Shown here: positions 22,500 through 31,062 of the stretch, in pieces
How positions within the stretch are numbered: position 1 is the stretch's first letter
Layout of the letters: each line of letters begins with the position of its first letter
Source: Thermotogae bacterium
Lineage (GTDB): Bacteria > Hydrothermota > Hydrothermia > LBFQ01
DNA length: 38,038 nt
Direction: 5' to 3'
Assembly (NCBI GenBank): GCA_013154295.1
Contig: JAADCS010000041.1
Span: 1 to 38,038 of the forward strand
Made by a program: the position numbers and the translations under genes
Notes under the pieces: model-generated
The model's input: the letters and a program-made list of their open reading frames with translations, nothing else
Told to the model about the DNA's origin: nothing
Databases searched by the model: none

Positions 22500-23848
22500 T
22501 TCCACACCTTATACACGTCGCCGGCTCCTTGCAGGAGTACTATATCGCCGGCTTTTGTTTTTTGCAAAGCTATGCGGGCGGCTTCCTCCTTGTTCTCTAC
22601 CATCACCACGTTTTCGTATCCAAGGCGTTTAAGGTGATCATATATCAGGTGACTTCCTACGCCGGGTATCGTCTTTTCACCAGCAGGATAGACCGGCAGA
22701 AGTATAACGAAGTGAGCCTTGGATAGAACCTCCGCAAACTGCTTATATAGGTCTCGGGTACGGGTGTATCGGTGAGGTTGAAACACCACCACCACCCTAC
22801 CTAGTCGAAGAGCCACATCTAAGACAGCCTCTATCTCCGTGGGATGGTGGCCGTAGTCATCTATAACCTTAACATCTCCTATCTCCCCCTTTATCTCAAA
22901 CCTCCTACCTACACCCCTAAAGTCCTCTAGGCTCTCTGCCGCCTCTTTGACGTTCAACCCTAATTCCCATGCGACCCCCAAAGCAGCCAAGGAGTTTCTT
23001 ACATTAAACAGGCCAGGAACGTTGAGTTTAACCCTACCTACGCTTCTTCTCCCCACTCTCAGATCGTAAAGAGATTTCAAGCCTTCAAGCTGAACGTTCT
23101 CGGCCCGAAAGAAGTTGCCCTCATCCAAGCCGTAGGTGAAGAGTCGACGCTCAACGAAAGGAAGTATATGCCGGGTGTTTTCATCATCTCCGCAAGCCAG
23201 GACCGCTCCATAAAAGGGCACCCGATTGGCAAAATCTATGAAGGCTAACTTTAAGTTAGCCATACTTCCGTAGGTGTCTATGTGTTCCCTGTCTATGTTG
23301 GTTATCACCGCTATACTCGGAAGTAGCTTCAAAAAGGACCTGTCGGATTCGTCCGCCTCTGCCACCAGATAATCTCCGCTTCCGTACAAACCACCGCTAC
23401 TGACCTCCCGTAGTATTCCTCCGACGATGACGGTGGGATTGGTCCCAAGGACCTTTAGAACGTGGCCTATCATGGAGGTCGTCGTACTCTTACCGTGGGC
23501 ACCGGCCACACCTATAGAAAACTTCACACGCATAAGCTCGGCCAACATCTCTGCCCGCTGAACCAAAGGTATTCCCATATCTCTGGCGGCCTGAAGTTCG
23601 GGGTTGTCGGGTGGTATAGCAGAAGAGAATACCACTATATGGGCTCCTTTAACGTTCTCGTACTTATGGCCATAAAATACTCTTATTCCTAGGCTTTCTA
23701 ACCTACGGGTGGTATCCTTAGGAGAAAGATCCGAACCCTGAACCTCAAACCCCAACCTGTGAAGTATTTCCGCTATCCCACTCATGCCAGAACCCCCTAT
23801 CCCCACCATGTGAATCCGGCTGAATCTCGTTTTAGGTATGAGGAGCAT
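22463..23848 (-). CDS. murC: UDP-N-acetylmuramate--L-alanine ligase
   Basis: 461 residues, normal for MurC. It adds L-Ala to UDP-MurNAc, the first step of the peptidoglycan stem. Motifs: N-terminal IHMVGIGGSGMSGIAEIL, the P-loop GAHGKSTTTSMIGH, VAEADESDRSFL, ITNIDREHIDTYGS, and VIDDYGHHPTEIEAVL in the linker to the C-terminal domain, where GAGDVYKVWNYM ends the fold. A TATAAT box lies 6 nt before the ATG. The gene stands alone rather than in a mur/fts cluster. Convergent overlap with the M20 gene leaves no room for a terminator. Confidence 0.95.
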   Translation of the reverse strand: MLLIPKTRFSRIHMVGIGGSGMSGIAEILHRLGFEVQGSDLSPKDTTRRLESLGIRVFYGHKYENVKGAHIVVFSSAIPPDNPELQAARDMGIPLVQRAEMLAELMRVKFSIGVAGAHGKSTTTSMIGHVLKVLGTNPTVIVGGILREVSSGGLYGSGDYLVAEADESDRSFLKLLPSIAVITNIDREHIDTYGSMANLKLAFIDFANRVPFYGAVLACGDDENTRHILPFVERRLFTYGLDEGNFFRAENVQLEGLKSLYDLRVGRRSVGRVKLNVPGLFNVRNSLAALGVAWELGLNVKEAAESLEDFRGVGRRFEIKGEIGDVKVIDDYGHHPTEIEAVLDVALRLGRVVVVFQPHRYTRTRDLYKQFAEVLSKAHFVILLPVYPAGEKTIPGVGSHLIYDHLKRLGYENVVMVENKEEAARIALQKTKAGDIVLLQGAGDVYKVWNYMRRTKATNMS

Positions 23849-23854
23849 CGGTGG

Positions 23855-23860
23855 ATTATA
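23855..23860 (-). promoter_or_regulatory. -10 box of murC, leaderless type
   Basis: TATAAT on the - strand, 6 nt before ATG 23848. Exactly 27 nt separate it from the divergent box at 23888-23893. Confidence 0.7.
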
Positions 23861-23887
23861 GGGAAGGAAAGAACTTCGCTACCACCT

Positions 23888-23893
23888 TAGAAT
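23888..23893 (+). promoter_or_regulatory. -10 box of the lipoprotein gene, leaderless type
   Basis: ACCTTAGAAT ends 6 nt before ATG 23900. Confidence 0.7.
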
Positions 23894-23899
23894 AAAAAC

Positions 23900-24526
23900 A
23901 TGCGTAGGATCGTTTGGGTCACGGTAGGTCTGTTCTTGGTGATAGCTGCTTGCAGCGGTCTTTCGGTGGATATACGGACCGATCCACAGAGATTTCATCT
24001 CCCAATCATCGGTAGCTCCATACCCTCAGGTACTCTCCGCCTCTACGCCGAAAAGTACATACCCTTGAACGACGTACCAGAGGGCAAAAAGTTCGTACGC
24101 TTTAAGGAGGTTAGGGTAAGCTGGAAGGATTCGGCCAATCTACGCGTATCCTACGATATATTCTTCTCGGATACAGGTAAGGTGGTTAAGGATCCCGACA
24201 GTGTAAAACTTTATGCCCAGTTTGTCTGCACAGCTGACACCACAACCTGTAACTTCTACAGAGGTGCCCTTCAGGGGATCGGATACTCACTTTCGGATAC
24301 GGTGGATCTGTCCAAGTGGAGTAAGCTCATAGAAGGCGAGACTACACCCGGTAAGGAGGTTAGCTATGAAAGCTATCTGGAAGATGAGGCTGTATCCACC
24401 TTGGACGCCGCCGTTGAAAAGAGAGGTGTATATGTCTTGGTGAGTACGGTTTTAGAGGTTCCAGGTTTCTCCGACACCGTCCGCATCAAGGATCTGATAA
24501 TGGACATAAAGGCAGAGTTTAAGTGA
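23900..24526 (+). CDS. Predicted lipoprotein, unknown
   Basis: 208 residues. The N-terminus MRRIVWVTVGLFLVIAACSG is a lipoprotein signal: basic start, hydrophobic core, and a VIAAC lipobox with Cys 18. The mature part is beta-rich, with stretches such as VRVSWKDSANLRVSYDIFFSD and regular Asp/Thr/Val patterns, and holds a CTADTTTC pair that could form a disulfide. I do not recognise a family. Anchoring in the inner or outer membrane is inferred. Its TGA overlaps the GTG of the phosphohexomutase gene (GTGA), so both are co-expressed; this is an odd pairing of envelope protein and sugar enzyme. Confidence 0.75.
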   Translation: MRRIVWVTVGLFLVIAACSGLSVDIRTDPQRFHLPIIGSSIPSGTLRLYAEKYIPLNDVPEGKKFVRFKEVRVSWKDSANLRVSYDIFFSDTGKVVKDPDSVKLYAQFVCTADTTTCNFYRGALQGIGYSLSDTVDLSKWSKLIEGETTPGKEVSYESYLEDEAVSTLDAAVEKRGVYVLVSTVLEVPGFSDTVRIKDLIMDIKAEFK

Positions 24527-25821
24527 AGCTTAGTGTATCGGGCCTGCGGGGTCTGGTGGGAAAGGATCTAACCCCTAAGATCATCGCCAGGTACTCCTTG
24601 GCTTTTGCCTCACTCTTCGATGGGAAGCCTCTGGCCATAGCGAGGGATACCCGTGAAAGTGGTCCTGCCATAGCACGCATAGTTGAAGCAGCTTTTATGT
24701 GGTCGGGAAGTGAAACCCATAACTTTGGCGTAGTACCTACGCCGGCTTTTCTACGTCTTTTGAACCTGACACGTATGGCCGGTGGCATAATGGTCAGTGC
24801 CAGCCATAACCCTCCCCGCTGGAACGCACTGAAGTTTGCCTTCGGAGATCGTTTAAGTCGGGAGGAAGAGGTAGCACTTATCGTGAAAAAGTTGGATTCT
24901 CCTCCGGCCAGCAACCGTTTCGGTAAGTATTACGACAGCTCGGCACGGGTGTTTCAGCTCTACCTTGAAACCTTAGATGGTTTAGCTTACGATCTTAGGG
25001 GGCTTCGCGTGGTGGTCGATTCTCAAAATGGAGCGACGGGGACTTGGGTTCCGAAACTCCTTAGAAGTTTGGGGGCTGACGTGTTTGCTATCCGTACAGA
25101 AGAGGGACCTTTGCCTGAAGATCCAGAACCGAAGCGCGAAAGGTTTGTTGAGATGGATATACTACTGAAGAAAGGGCTATACGATGTAGGGTTCGGTTAC
25201 GATCCCGACGGCGACAGAGTCATCGTGGGGTTGAAAGGTACGGGTATGTTGAGCGAGGAACATACCACAGCTTTGGCACTATACTCCGCAGCCACGTACT
25301 TGCCGGTGGGGGACAGGGCGATTCTGAACTTCTCTACCTCCACTTTGAGCGAGAAGATTCTTAAAGGGATGGGGATATCGGTTGAAAGATATAAGGTAGG
25401 GGAAGCCAACGTAATAAAGAGAATGGAGGAGAGAAGAAGTATCTTGGGGGGCGAGGGTAACGGCGGTCTGATATACACACCTTTTAGCAAGGGTAGAGAT
25501 GGTGTTTTGGCTGCCATCCTGCTAAGTAAACTGGTTTTGGAAGGTAAGGTGCCAAAGGAAGTGGTATTCGCCGATGTTCGTATCGGCAAGGAGAAGCTTA
25601 GAATGTCCATGGAAGAGGTGTTGAGAGCCTTCGAGAAGGTCGTATCGGGCTTTGACTTGGATAGAACCGACGGTTATTACTTTCGTGATGGCGACAACTG
25701 GATACACATAAGGCCCTCCAACACGGAACCGGTTGTGAGAGTTATCTGGGAGGGGAATAAGAGCTTCTACCGGGAGATAAATGGTATCCTGGCGAAACTT
25801 AAAGACTACGACCATGCTTAA
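24523..25821 (+). CDS. Phosphohexomutase (GlmM/phosphomannomutase family)
   Basis: 432 residues. All four family signatures are present: the phosphoserine loop VSASHNPPRWN, the metal loop GYDPDGDRVIVG, the sugar-binding GEGNGGLIY, and the phosphate-binding RPSNTEPVVRV. The N-terminal VSGLRGLVG matches the archaeal/bacterial phosphoglucosamine or phosphomannomutase type. Glucosamine-6-P to glucosamine-1-P for UDP-GlcNAc synthesis would fit with murC close by, but phosphomannose or phosphoglucose cannot be excluded. Its GTG overlaps the lipoprotein stop. It ends 6 nt from the convergent ankyrin gene. Confidence 0.88.
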   Translation: MKLSVSGLRGLVGKDLTPKIIARYSLAFASLFDGKPLAIARDTRESGPAIARIVEAAFMWSGSETHNFGVVPTPAFLRLLNLTRMAGGIMVSASHNPPRWNALKFAFGDRLSREEEVALIVKKLDSPPASNRFGKYYDSSARVFQLYLETLDGLAYDLRGLRVVVDSQNGATGTWVPKLLRSLGADVFAIRTEEGPLPEDPEPKRERFVEMDILLKKGLYDVGFGYDPDGDRVIVGLKGTGMLSEEHTTALALYSAATYLPVGDRAILNFSTSTLSEKILKGMGISVERYKVGEANVIKRMEERRSILGGEGNGGLIYTPFSKGRDGVLAAILLSKLVLEGKVPKEVVFADVRIGKEKLRMSMEEVLRAFEKVVSGFDLDRTDGYYFRDGDNWIHIRPSNTEPVVRVIWEGNKSFYREINGILAKLKDYDHA

Positions 25822-25827
25822 ATCTTT

Positions 25828-27810
25828 TCACATAGCTTGGCCAAACATCCGGTCAGAGAAGACGTAGTAGATGGCCATTCCGAAGTTTATCCAGACGAGT
25901 TCTCCCCATTCCGTTATCTCCTCTGAAAACTGCATGATAAAAGATTTAAGGTCACCCTCCTCTCTCTGTACGTACATCGGATAGCCTCCCGCATATGAAT
26001 TTTGAAAGAGTGCCCGTTTTAAAAGGTCCATATTCTGTAGGAGTTTCACACGTTTTTCAGAGGAGAGGGTGAGAAAGAGGTCCATTTCAGCCTCGGAGGC
26101 ACCGGGTAAGATTTCCCCATAGTCCTTGTCAGAGGACAGCTCGGCCCTATCTCGTTTTTTCATCGTGAAGATGACGTGGGGAACCTCTACCTTTTCGGCC
26201 AAAAGGGGTACAGCACCTCCATCTTCCCATTCTTCGGAGGAGTCGTCGTAACCGTAGACCAAGGCATAGAAATCCTCCGAAGGGACGTTTTTATCCGCCA
26301 GGTATTCCCCCAAACCGAATTCCAAAACGGGTAAGAATACGCTTAGGGTTTTGGCTCCGGGGGGGACCCCTTTGGGAGGTGTGGATAGGAGAGTGAGGTC
26401 TAAAGTTAGCAGATGTTCCATGGGCAATCTATCGCCGTTTCCTCTACCCTTGAGCCACCTCTTAAAGCCCCGTAGAGATCCTTCGTGTTCAGCATATAGT
26501 CGCTTTAGAACCTCCAGGGGAGCCGTAGGCCATCGCTCCTGCGTCACACCTACCGGTTTTCCTCCCAACCTCATAATATGATTCCGGGCCGATAGCTCCG
26601 GAGCCGGATAGATAAGAATGACTTCCGTCTTTGAAAAGGGTACCCCTTTCAACTTCTTGGCGAGTTCCTTAACGTATCTGACTCTCTCCGGAACGGAGGG
26701 TTTCAGTATAACCTTCTCCTTCTTACCCAAAATACGCTCACCCAGAGGTAACTTAAATGCCTCCTCCCCGTAGGTTTCTTTGAAGACCTCCTGTAGAGTG
26801 CGACCGTCCGGATAAGGGAGATTGGAGTTAGCTCCCATCTCAAGAAGACGCGTCGCCGCTCCTGTACGATGGAGCAATATGGCCAGCTGTAAAGGGGTTA
26901 GACCATCACTGTTAGGGGTGTCGGGGTGGAGTCCTGCCTCAATCAGTAGATCTATAACATCCAATCCTCCCTCTATGAGGGCCAACCATCTCTGGCGAAC
27001 AGCGTAATGAAGGGGGGTATCTCCGACATGGTCCCTGTCTTGGGCTCTAAGCCCTATCTTGAGCAGATAGGATAGAGCCTTGGGATTCCCCCCGTTCGCC
27101 GCCGCATGGATCAAGCTCTCGTTTTGGTTCCCCCTCTCATGGGGGTCGTTTCCCATCTTTATCAGATAGCGCAGAAGTGAAACCGGTGCCACCTTCCAGT
27201 TCATATGAACTGGTGACCTCTCCACGGTATCAAGGAGGAAGAAGAGAGGATTACGGCCTATACTATCGCGCTGTAAGGGATCGGCTCCCCACCTCACCAA
27301 CGTCTCCGCTATGCGTTTGTTCTTTGCCATCGTTACGAGTGGCACGGGACCCACTCTCAAACCCACGGGTAGCTCTATAGGGAAGCCCGTTCCATGTAAC
27401 GTCTCCAAAATAGAAGCATATCCGTATAGGGCAGCCTGTCCGTAGGCACTTAAGGTGGCCTCGTAGGGGTTGGCTCCCAGTTCTATCATGGCGACTAAGA
27501 CTTCGGGGAACACTCGTATATCTTTTCCATAACTGCTTCTTTTGGCCATTACCCATCCGTCTATCAGACAGTTCAGCGGTGTGATGTAGAGGTCGGGTCT
27601 TTCCATTCCGTAGAGCAAGATATGAGCGTTAAGGTCCGCTCCATACTCCACCAATACACGGAGGAGGTCAGGATGAGGTAGAACCGGGGACTCAAACCAG
27701 GCGCACAGAAGCGATCTTCCGTCCGAGGTGGCGTTTGGATCACCTCCACCCTCAAGGACCCTCACCAAAGCGTCGATATCCTCGTATAACAGTGTATCTA
27801 TAACTTCCAC
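25828..27810 (-). CDS. Ankyrin-repeat protein fused to a DUF1963 (YwqG-like) domain
   Basis: 660 residues. About 1-350 hold ankyrin repeats, for example GDTPLHYAVRQRW, DGLTPLQLAILLHRTGAATRLLEMGA and VEYGADLNA. About 385-655 resemble the DUF1963/YwqG family: RLGGKPVG near the start, a central LTLDLTLL strand, then GGYPMYVQREEGD, IMQFSEE and a closing IYYVFSD. YwqG-type domains are of unknown biochemical function. Combining them with ankyrin repeats suggests binding to a partner protein. No signal peptide, so probably cytoplasmic. The GTG start follows a TAAAAT box that overlaps the stop of the upstream glycosyltransferase gene. Confidence 0.78.
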   Translation of the reverse strand: MEVIDTLLYEDIDALVRVLEGGGDPNATSDGRSLLCAWFESPVLPHPDLLRVLVEYGADLNAHILLYGMERPDLYITPLNCLIDGWVMAKRSSYGKDIRVFPEVLVAMIELGANPYEATLSAYGQAALYGYASILETLHGTGFPIELPVGLRVGPVPLVTMAKNKRIAETLVRWGADPLQRDSIGRNPLFFLLDTVERSPVHMNWKVAPVSLLRYLIKMGNDPHERGNQNESLIHAAANGGNPKALSYLLKIGLRAQDRDHVGDTPLHYAVRQRWLALIEGGLDVIDLLIEAGLHPDTPNSDGLTPLQLAILLHRTGAATRLLEMGANSNLPYPDGRTLQEVFKETYGEEAFKLPLGERILGKKEKVILKPSVPERVRYVKELAKKLKGVPFSKTEVILIYPAPELSARNHIMRLGGKPVGVTQERWPTAPLEVLKRLYAEHEGSLRGFKRWLKGRGNGDRLPMEHLLTLDLTLLSTPPKGVPPGAKTLSVFLPVLEFGLGEYLADKNVPSEDFYALVYGYDDSSEEWEDGGAVPLLAEKVEVPHVIFTMKKRDRAELSSDKDYGEILPGASEAEMDLFLTLSSEKRVKLLQNMDLLKRALFQNSYAGGYPMYVQREEGDLKSFIMQFSEEITEWGELVWINFGMAIYYVFSDRMFGQAM

Positions 27811-27821
27811 GATGTGGGGAT

Positions 27822-27827
27822 ATTTTA
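27822..27827 (-). promoter_or_regulatory. -10-like box of the ankyrin gene, over the previous stop
   Basis: TTTAAAAT on the - strand; its first three bases are the TAA stop of the glycosyltransferase gene. Spacing to GTG 27810 is 11 nt, the long end of the series. Confidence 0.4.
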
Positions 27828-28763
27828 AAGGGGTGACTGTTTTTTACCTTTTACCAACCGCCGTACCTTTCTGATCTCGTCGTATACGGATGCAACGACC
27901 TCTCCCAAGAGGGCCAGTACCCAAAAGATAGTTCCAATCGTCAAAAGCAGAACGACCAAAAACAGCAAGGGTCTGTAACCGTGGCCGTGCAAACGCATCC
28001 AAACACCGACTCCACCGATCACTATCCCGGCGGATATAAAAATCAACCCCACCGAGCCGAATGTCAACAGCGGTTTGCTGATAAAAGTCGTATAAAGCCA
28101 GACAGCCACTAAATCAGCTAAGCCCACGAACACCCTCCCTATACCCCTATACTTCGACCGGCCAGCTCGTCTTGGACGCAGTGTTATAGGAATTTCCCCT
28201 ACCGAATACCCATACACCCAGGCGAGAGCGACCATATACCTGTGCCACTCCTTGCGCAACGGAATATCCTCAAGGACCTCTCTACGGAGGACCTTCATGG
28301 AGTTCATATCTGATACCGGAACCTTAAAAAGTATGCGATTTAGAGTGTTGTATATAGAGGAAACGAGCTTCTTCTCGTATTCCCCTACTTTCTTACCTGT
28401 GACGAGGTCGTATCCTTTCCGTTTCATCGTTTCCACCATCTTCAGTATGTCCTCCGGTATGAACTGGAGATCTGCATCGTATATGGCTATATATTGACCA
28501 CGTGAGTGTTCAAACCCTGTTATTATGGCAGCTGTTTTTCCCAAGTTCCTAGCGTGCTTGAAAACCCTCACGAAGGGATAGTTAGGAGCATGCTCTATAG
28601 CCTTTTCGTAGGTGCCGTCGTTTGACCCGTCGTCTACGTAAATGACTTCCCAGTTATCTATACCGTGTTTCTTAAAAAACTCGTTGAACTCCTCATACAG
28701 TGGTAGAACGTTTTCAACCTCGTTGTAGGCGGGAACTATGACCGAAACTTCCACCCTTTCCAA
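27825..28763 (-). CDS. Family 2 glycosyltransferase, polyprenyl-phosphate-sugar synthase type
   Basis: 312 residues. A GT-A domain (about 1-220) has VIVPAYNEVENVLPLYEEF, YVDDGSNDGTYE, NLGKTAAIITGFEHSRG and the DADLQ metal motif, then FRVP-type acceptor segments (VSDMNSMKVLRREVL). Two membrane helices follow (PLLTFGSVGLIFISAGIVIG; PLLFLVVLLLTIGTIFWVLA). This is the layout of DPM1/GtrB-type enzymes that load a sugar from a nucleotide onto polyprenyl phosphate at the cytoplasmic face. The exact sugar is unknown. TTG 28763 is the start, 8 nt after a TAAAAT box. Neighbours do not form a polysaccharide cluster. Confidence 0.88.
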   Translation of the reverse strand: MERVEVSVIVPAYNEVENVLPLYEEFNEFFKKHGIDNWEVIYVDDGSNDGTYEKAIEHAPNYPFVRVFKHARNLGKTAAIITGFEHSRGQYIAIYDADLQFIPEDILKMVETMKRKGYDLVTGKKVGEYEKKLVSSIYNTLNRILFKVPVSDMNSMKVLRREVLEDIPLRKEWHRYMVALAWVYGYSVGEIPITLRPRRAGRSKYRGIGRVFVGLADLVAVWLYTTFISKPLLTFGSVGLIFISAGIVIGGVGVWMRLHGHGYRPLLFLVVLLLTIGTIFWVLALLGEVVASVYDEIRKVRRLVKGKKQSPL

Positions 28764-28771
28764 GGCCGTTT

Positions 28772-28777
28772 ATTTTA
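28772..28777 (-). promoter_or_regulatory. -10 box of the glycosyltransferase gene, leaderless type
   Basis: ACCTTAAAAT on the - strand, 8 nt before TTG 28763. Confidence 0.6.
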
Positions 28778-28821
28778 AGGTCGCTCCCAAAATTCCAAAT
28801 CCAACCGTTTGAATCCTCCCT

Positions 28822-29682
28822 TCAACGACCCAGATATTCGGGCTTCACTCTAAATACCCTACCCTGCCCATCTGCCCCAACCATAACGAAGCGAAAGCCG
28901 CTGTCCTCCCAATCCCCGTCCATTACCCAGTGGAAGAAGGGAGGCCCCTCGTAGATAACGTTCCTTTCAAGATCATAAAGACGGGGTGTCTTGTCCTGAC
29001 CACCATAGATTACGAAGCGACCGTTGTAGGAGACGGAGATGAACTTTATCCCATAGGTTCCCCGGTCAATTGCCCCTATCCTTCGCCAGGTTTCGCTTGA
29101 GTATATGTATATGCTCTCATCCGTGGCGATAAAGAGTTTTCCGTCAAGGCTCCAGGCCAAATCCACTATAGGTGAGCTGAATTTGAACGTCTTATAAGGT
29201 ATAAGGGTGTCCAAAAACCAAACGTCAACGGATCCATCGCAGGTACCCGTAACGAATCGTCCTCCTTTAGGATCCACCGCTACCGAGCTAAAGGCACAAC
29301 CACGGGGGTTTTTCACCTCCTCGGTCTCACCGGTCGTCGGATTCCACAGAACCAAACCCTTGTTTTGAACTGCAAGAATGCGGCCGTCGGTGAGCCATAC
29401 CAAGTCGTTGGTAAATGAGGAATTTTTGAACCGGAAGAGCAACCTTCCAGAGAGTGTGAAAACTTCCATGCTACTCCCACCAAAGGCAATCTTTCCCCCC
29501 GATGGAATGACTCTCACAACCTTAGGGTGCACCATACCCAAGCGAAAGTGAGCCTTCATCTGGGAACCGGTGTCAGACCACACGTACCCCTGGGCATCCA
29601 TGGTGGCGCAAACTATAGCCCTTTTACCCCAGGCAACTGCCGCTACGGGATTCGAGTGTGAGAATACCCAGAGAACCTCCAT
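28822..29682 (-). CDS. WD40-like beta-propeller protein
   Basis: 286 residues from ATG 29682 (a GTG lies one codon earlier). Six or seven repeats can be followed, each with a hydrophobic strand and Gly-rich turn: VAAVAWGKRAIV, KIAFGGSSMEVFT, GGRFVTGTCDGSVDVWFLDT, PIVDLAWSLDGKLFIAT, and RFVIYGGQDKTPRLYDLE. The repeat DGSVDVW is a textbook WD40 blade end. There is no signal peptide, so it is presumably a cytoplasmic scaffold. The start overlaps the stop of the upstream unknown gene (TGATG), indicating coupled translation. No partner can be named. Confidence 0.78.
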   Translation of the reverse strand: MEVLWVFSHSNPVAAVAWGKRAIVCATMDAQGYVWSDTGSQMKAHFRLGMVHPKVVRVIPSGGKIAFGGSSMEVFTLSGRLLFRFKNSSFTNDLVWLTDGRILAVQNKGLVLWNPTTGETEEVKNPRGCAFSSVAVDPKGGRFVTGTCDGSVDVWFLDTLIPYKTFKFSSPIVDLAWSLDGKLFIATDESIYIYSSETWRRIGAIDRGTYGIKFISVSYNGRFVIYGGQDKTPRLYDLERNVIYEGPPFFHWVMDGDWEDSGFRFVMVGADGQGRVFRVKPEYLGR

Positions 29683-30542
29683 CACCTTACCGGCTTTTCA
29701 ATAGTCCTATAGCGAGTTAGGATTATGGGTATGAGCTTGGCTTGAACCACGCGCACCACCACGTTCATGGCCTCGTTGGAACGGTTGTTTAAAATAAAAG
29801 CGTACCTGCCAGAGGGTAAACGCACAAAAAAGCATCCGTAGGTTATCCCCAAGAGCCTGTCTATGGACGAAAAGGGGAAACCCCTTTTGGCATTCTCGTA
29901 CTCCTCGGCGGATACGATGTATAGGTCAAGATGGCCCGGTCTCGATTGGGAGCAAACCTCCTGACGATAAAAGGGGTTCTCCAAGAAGCCTTCACCGTAT
30001 TTAAAACGAAGTGAATCGTCATAGTTGAGAGGAGCCACGAATACCAGAACGCCTGACGTAGGTCCCTCCAGGGTAAAGATCGGTTCCTTACCGTAAGTGC
30101 CGGCAAAGAAGATATCTGACTTTGGGGGTAGGAAAACTTCCCATCTACCCACGTAGGAGTAGGTGGTATCCCAGAGAGTATCCTTATAGGGTACTTTGAC
30201 TTTCACGATGCGCAGGTGGGTGTTGAAATCTTTCCAACGGGGGGATGGGAAACGTTTTATGGATACCCTGACCTTCAACTTCGACAACAGACCCTTGTGC
30301 TGCACCTCCAAGGTGTAAGGGCGGATGGTGTCGCTAACGTACCTCCAAAGAACGCTGTTGGTATAAATTTCCGAAAGTAAGATTTCCTTCCCAAACTCAC
30401 GTAGATATACCGCTGACATCTCCCCGTTGGCCTTAACGGATATTAAAAGCGTATCCGACGGTGCAGCGAAGAAGTGGAATTTCCAAACGGCCGTCCTCCA
30501 AAGTATGGACGTTAGGATAAAGGATGTGTCAATCAGAATCAA
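29682..30542 (-). CDS. Unknown beta-rich protein, 286 aa
   Basis: I do not recognise a family. The N-terminus (ILIDTSFILTSILWRTAVW) is hydrophobic but lacks the basic start of a clear signal peptide. The rest is beta-rich with many aromatic residues and repeated strand/turn patterns (KVRVSIKRF, GRWEVFLPPKSDIFFAG, GVLVFVAPLNYDD). The tail (SGRYAFILNNRSNEAMNVVVRV) resembles an Ig-like or jelly-roll fold end. It overlaps thpR by 14 nt upstream and the WD40 gene by a TGATG junction. The TTG start has a TAGAAT box 9 nt ahead, inside thpR. The WD40 partner and position suggest a shared function. Confidence 0.6.
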   Translation of the reverse strand: MILIDTSFILTSILWRTAVWKFHFFAAPSDTLLISVKANGEMSAVYLREFGKEILLSEIYTNSVLWRYVSDTIRPYTLEVQHKGLLSKLKVRVSIKRFPSPRWKDFNTHLRIVKVKVPYKDTLWDTTYSYVGRWEVFLPPKSDIFFAGTYGKEPIFTLEGPTSGVLVFVAPLNYDDSLRFKYGEGFLENPFYRQEVCSQSRPGHLDLYIVSAEEYENAKRGFPFSSIDRLLGITYGCFFVRLPSGRYAFILNNRSNEAMNVVVRVVQAKLIPIILTRYRTIEKPVR

Positions 30543-31062
30543 GGTAATAGTATTCTAATGGCTCGTAGATGGCGTGAGGTTTAGCAAGGATACTCCGATA
30601 GAGTACCACACGTTTAACCTTGAAACGTGCCGATCCTATGGAGAAGCTTTCCACGTTCACGGGTCTTTTTGTACGGGCAACCGTTATGTGGGCCAGAAAG
30701 GGTTTATCTCGCGGTGGAAGGTTTATACCCGATAGGTGCTCATCCAGAAGATCACTCAACGCCTTGAGGTGGTTGGCCTCTTTCAGCCCTACCCACACGA
30801 CCCTCGCTCCGAATTTACTTGGAAACCCGCCTACACCTTCCAAGGTAACTTCGAACGTCCGTCCCAGGCTTTTCCCAAAAAGTGTCTTACGTATGTCCCT
30901 TAAAATTCCGTCGGGAACTTCCCCTATGAAACGGAGAGTGATGTGAAGGTTATTTGCAGGCACCATCCTAAGATGGGGGAACCTATCTTTCAAAAGACCA
31001 CTCAAACGTTTTAACTCTTCCTTGGCTTCATCCCCCACCTCCACCGCTAAGAACAATCGCAT
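30529..31062 (-). CDS. thpR: RNA 2',3'-cyclic phosphodiesterase (LigT/2H family)
   Basis: 177 residues from ATG 31062. Two HxTx motifs define the 2H phosphoesterase fold: NLHITLRFIGE near residue 45 and LAHITVARTKR near residue 125. The start MRLFLAVEV matches the family consensus. ThpR opens 2',3'-cyclic phosphates on RNA ends and was first found as an RNA ligase of tRNA halves in vitro. ATG 31062 overlaps the sdhC stop (TGATG), so it is translated with the cytochrome subunit although no functional link is known. The track start (TTG 31065) is one codon earlier. Confidence 0.9.
   Translation of the reverse strand: MRLFLAVEVGDEAKEELKRLSGLLKDRFPHLRMVPANNLHITLRFIGEVPDGILRDIRKTLFGKSLGRTFEVTLEGVGGFPSKFGARVVWVGLKEANHLKALSDLLDEHLSGINLPPRDKPFLAHITVARTKRPVNVESFSIGSARFKVKRVVLYRSILAKPHAIYEPLEYYYLDSD
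30552..30557 (-). promoter_or_regulatory. -10-like box inside thpR for the unknown downstream gene
   Basis: ATTAGAAT on the - strand, 9 nt before TTG 30542, within the last codons of thpR. Confidence 0.45.
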
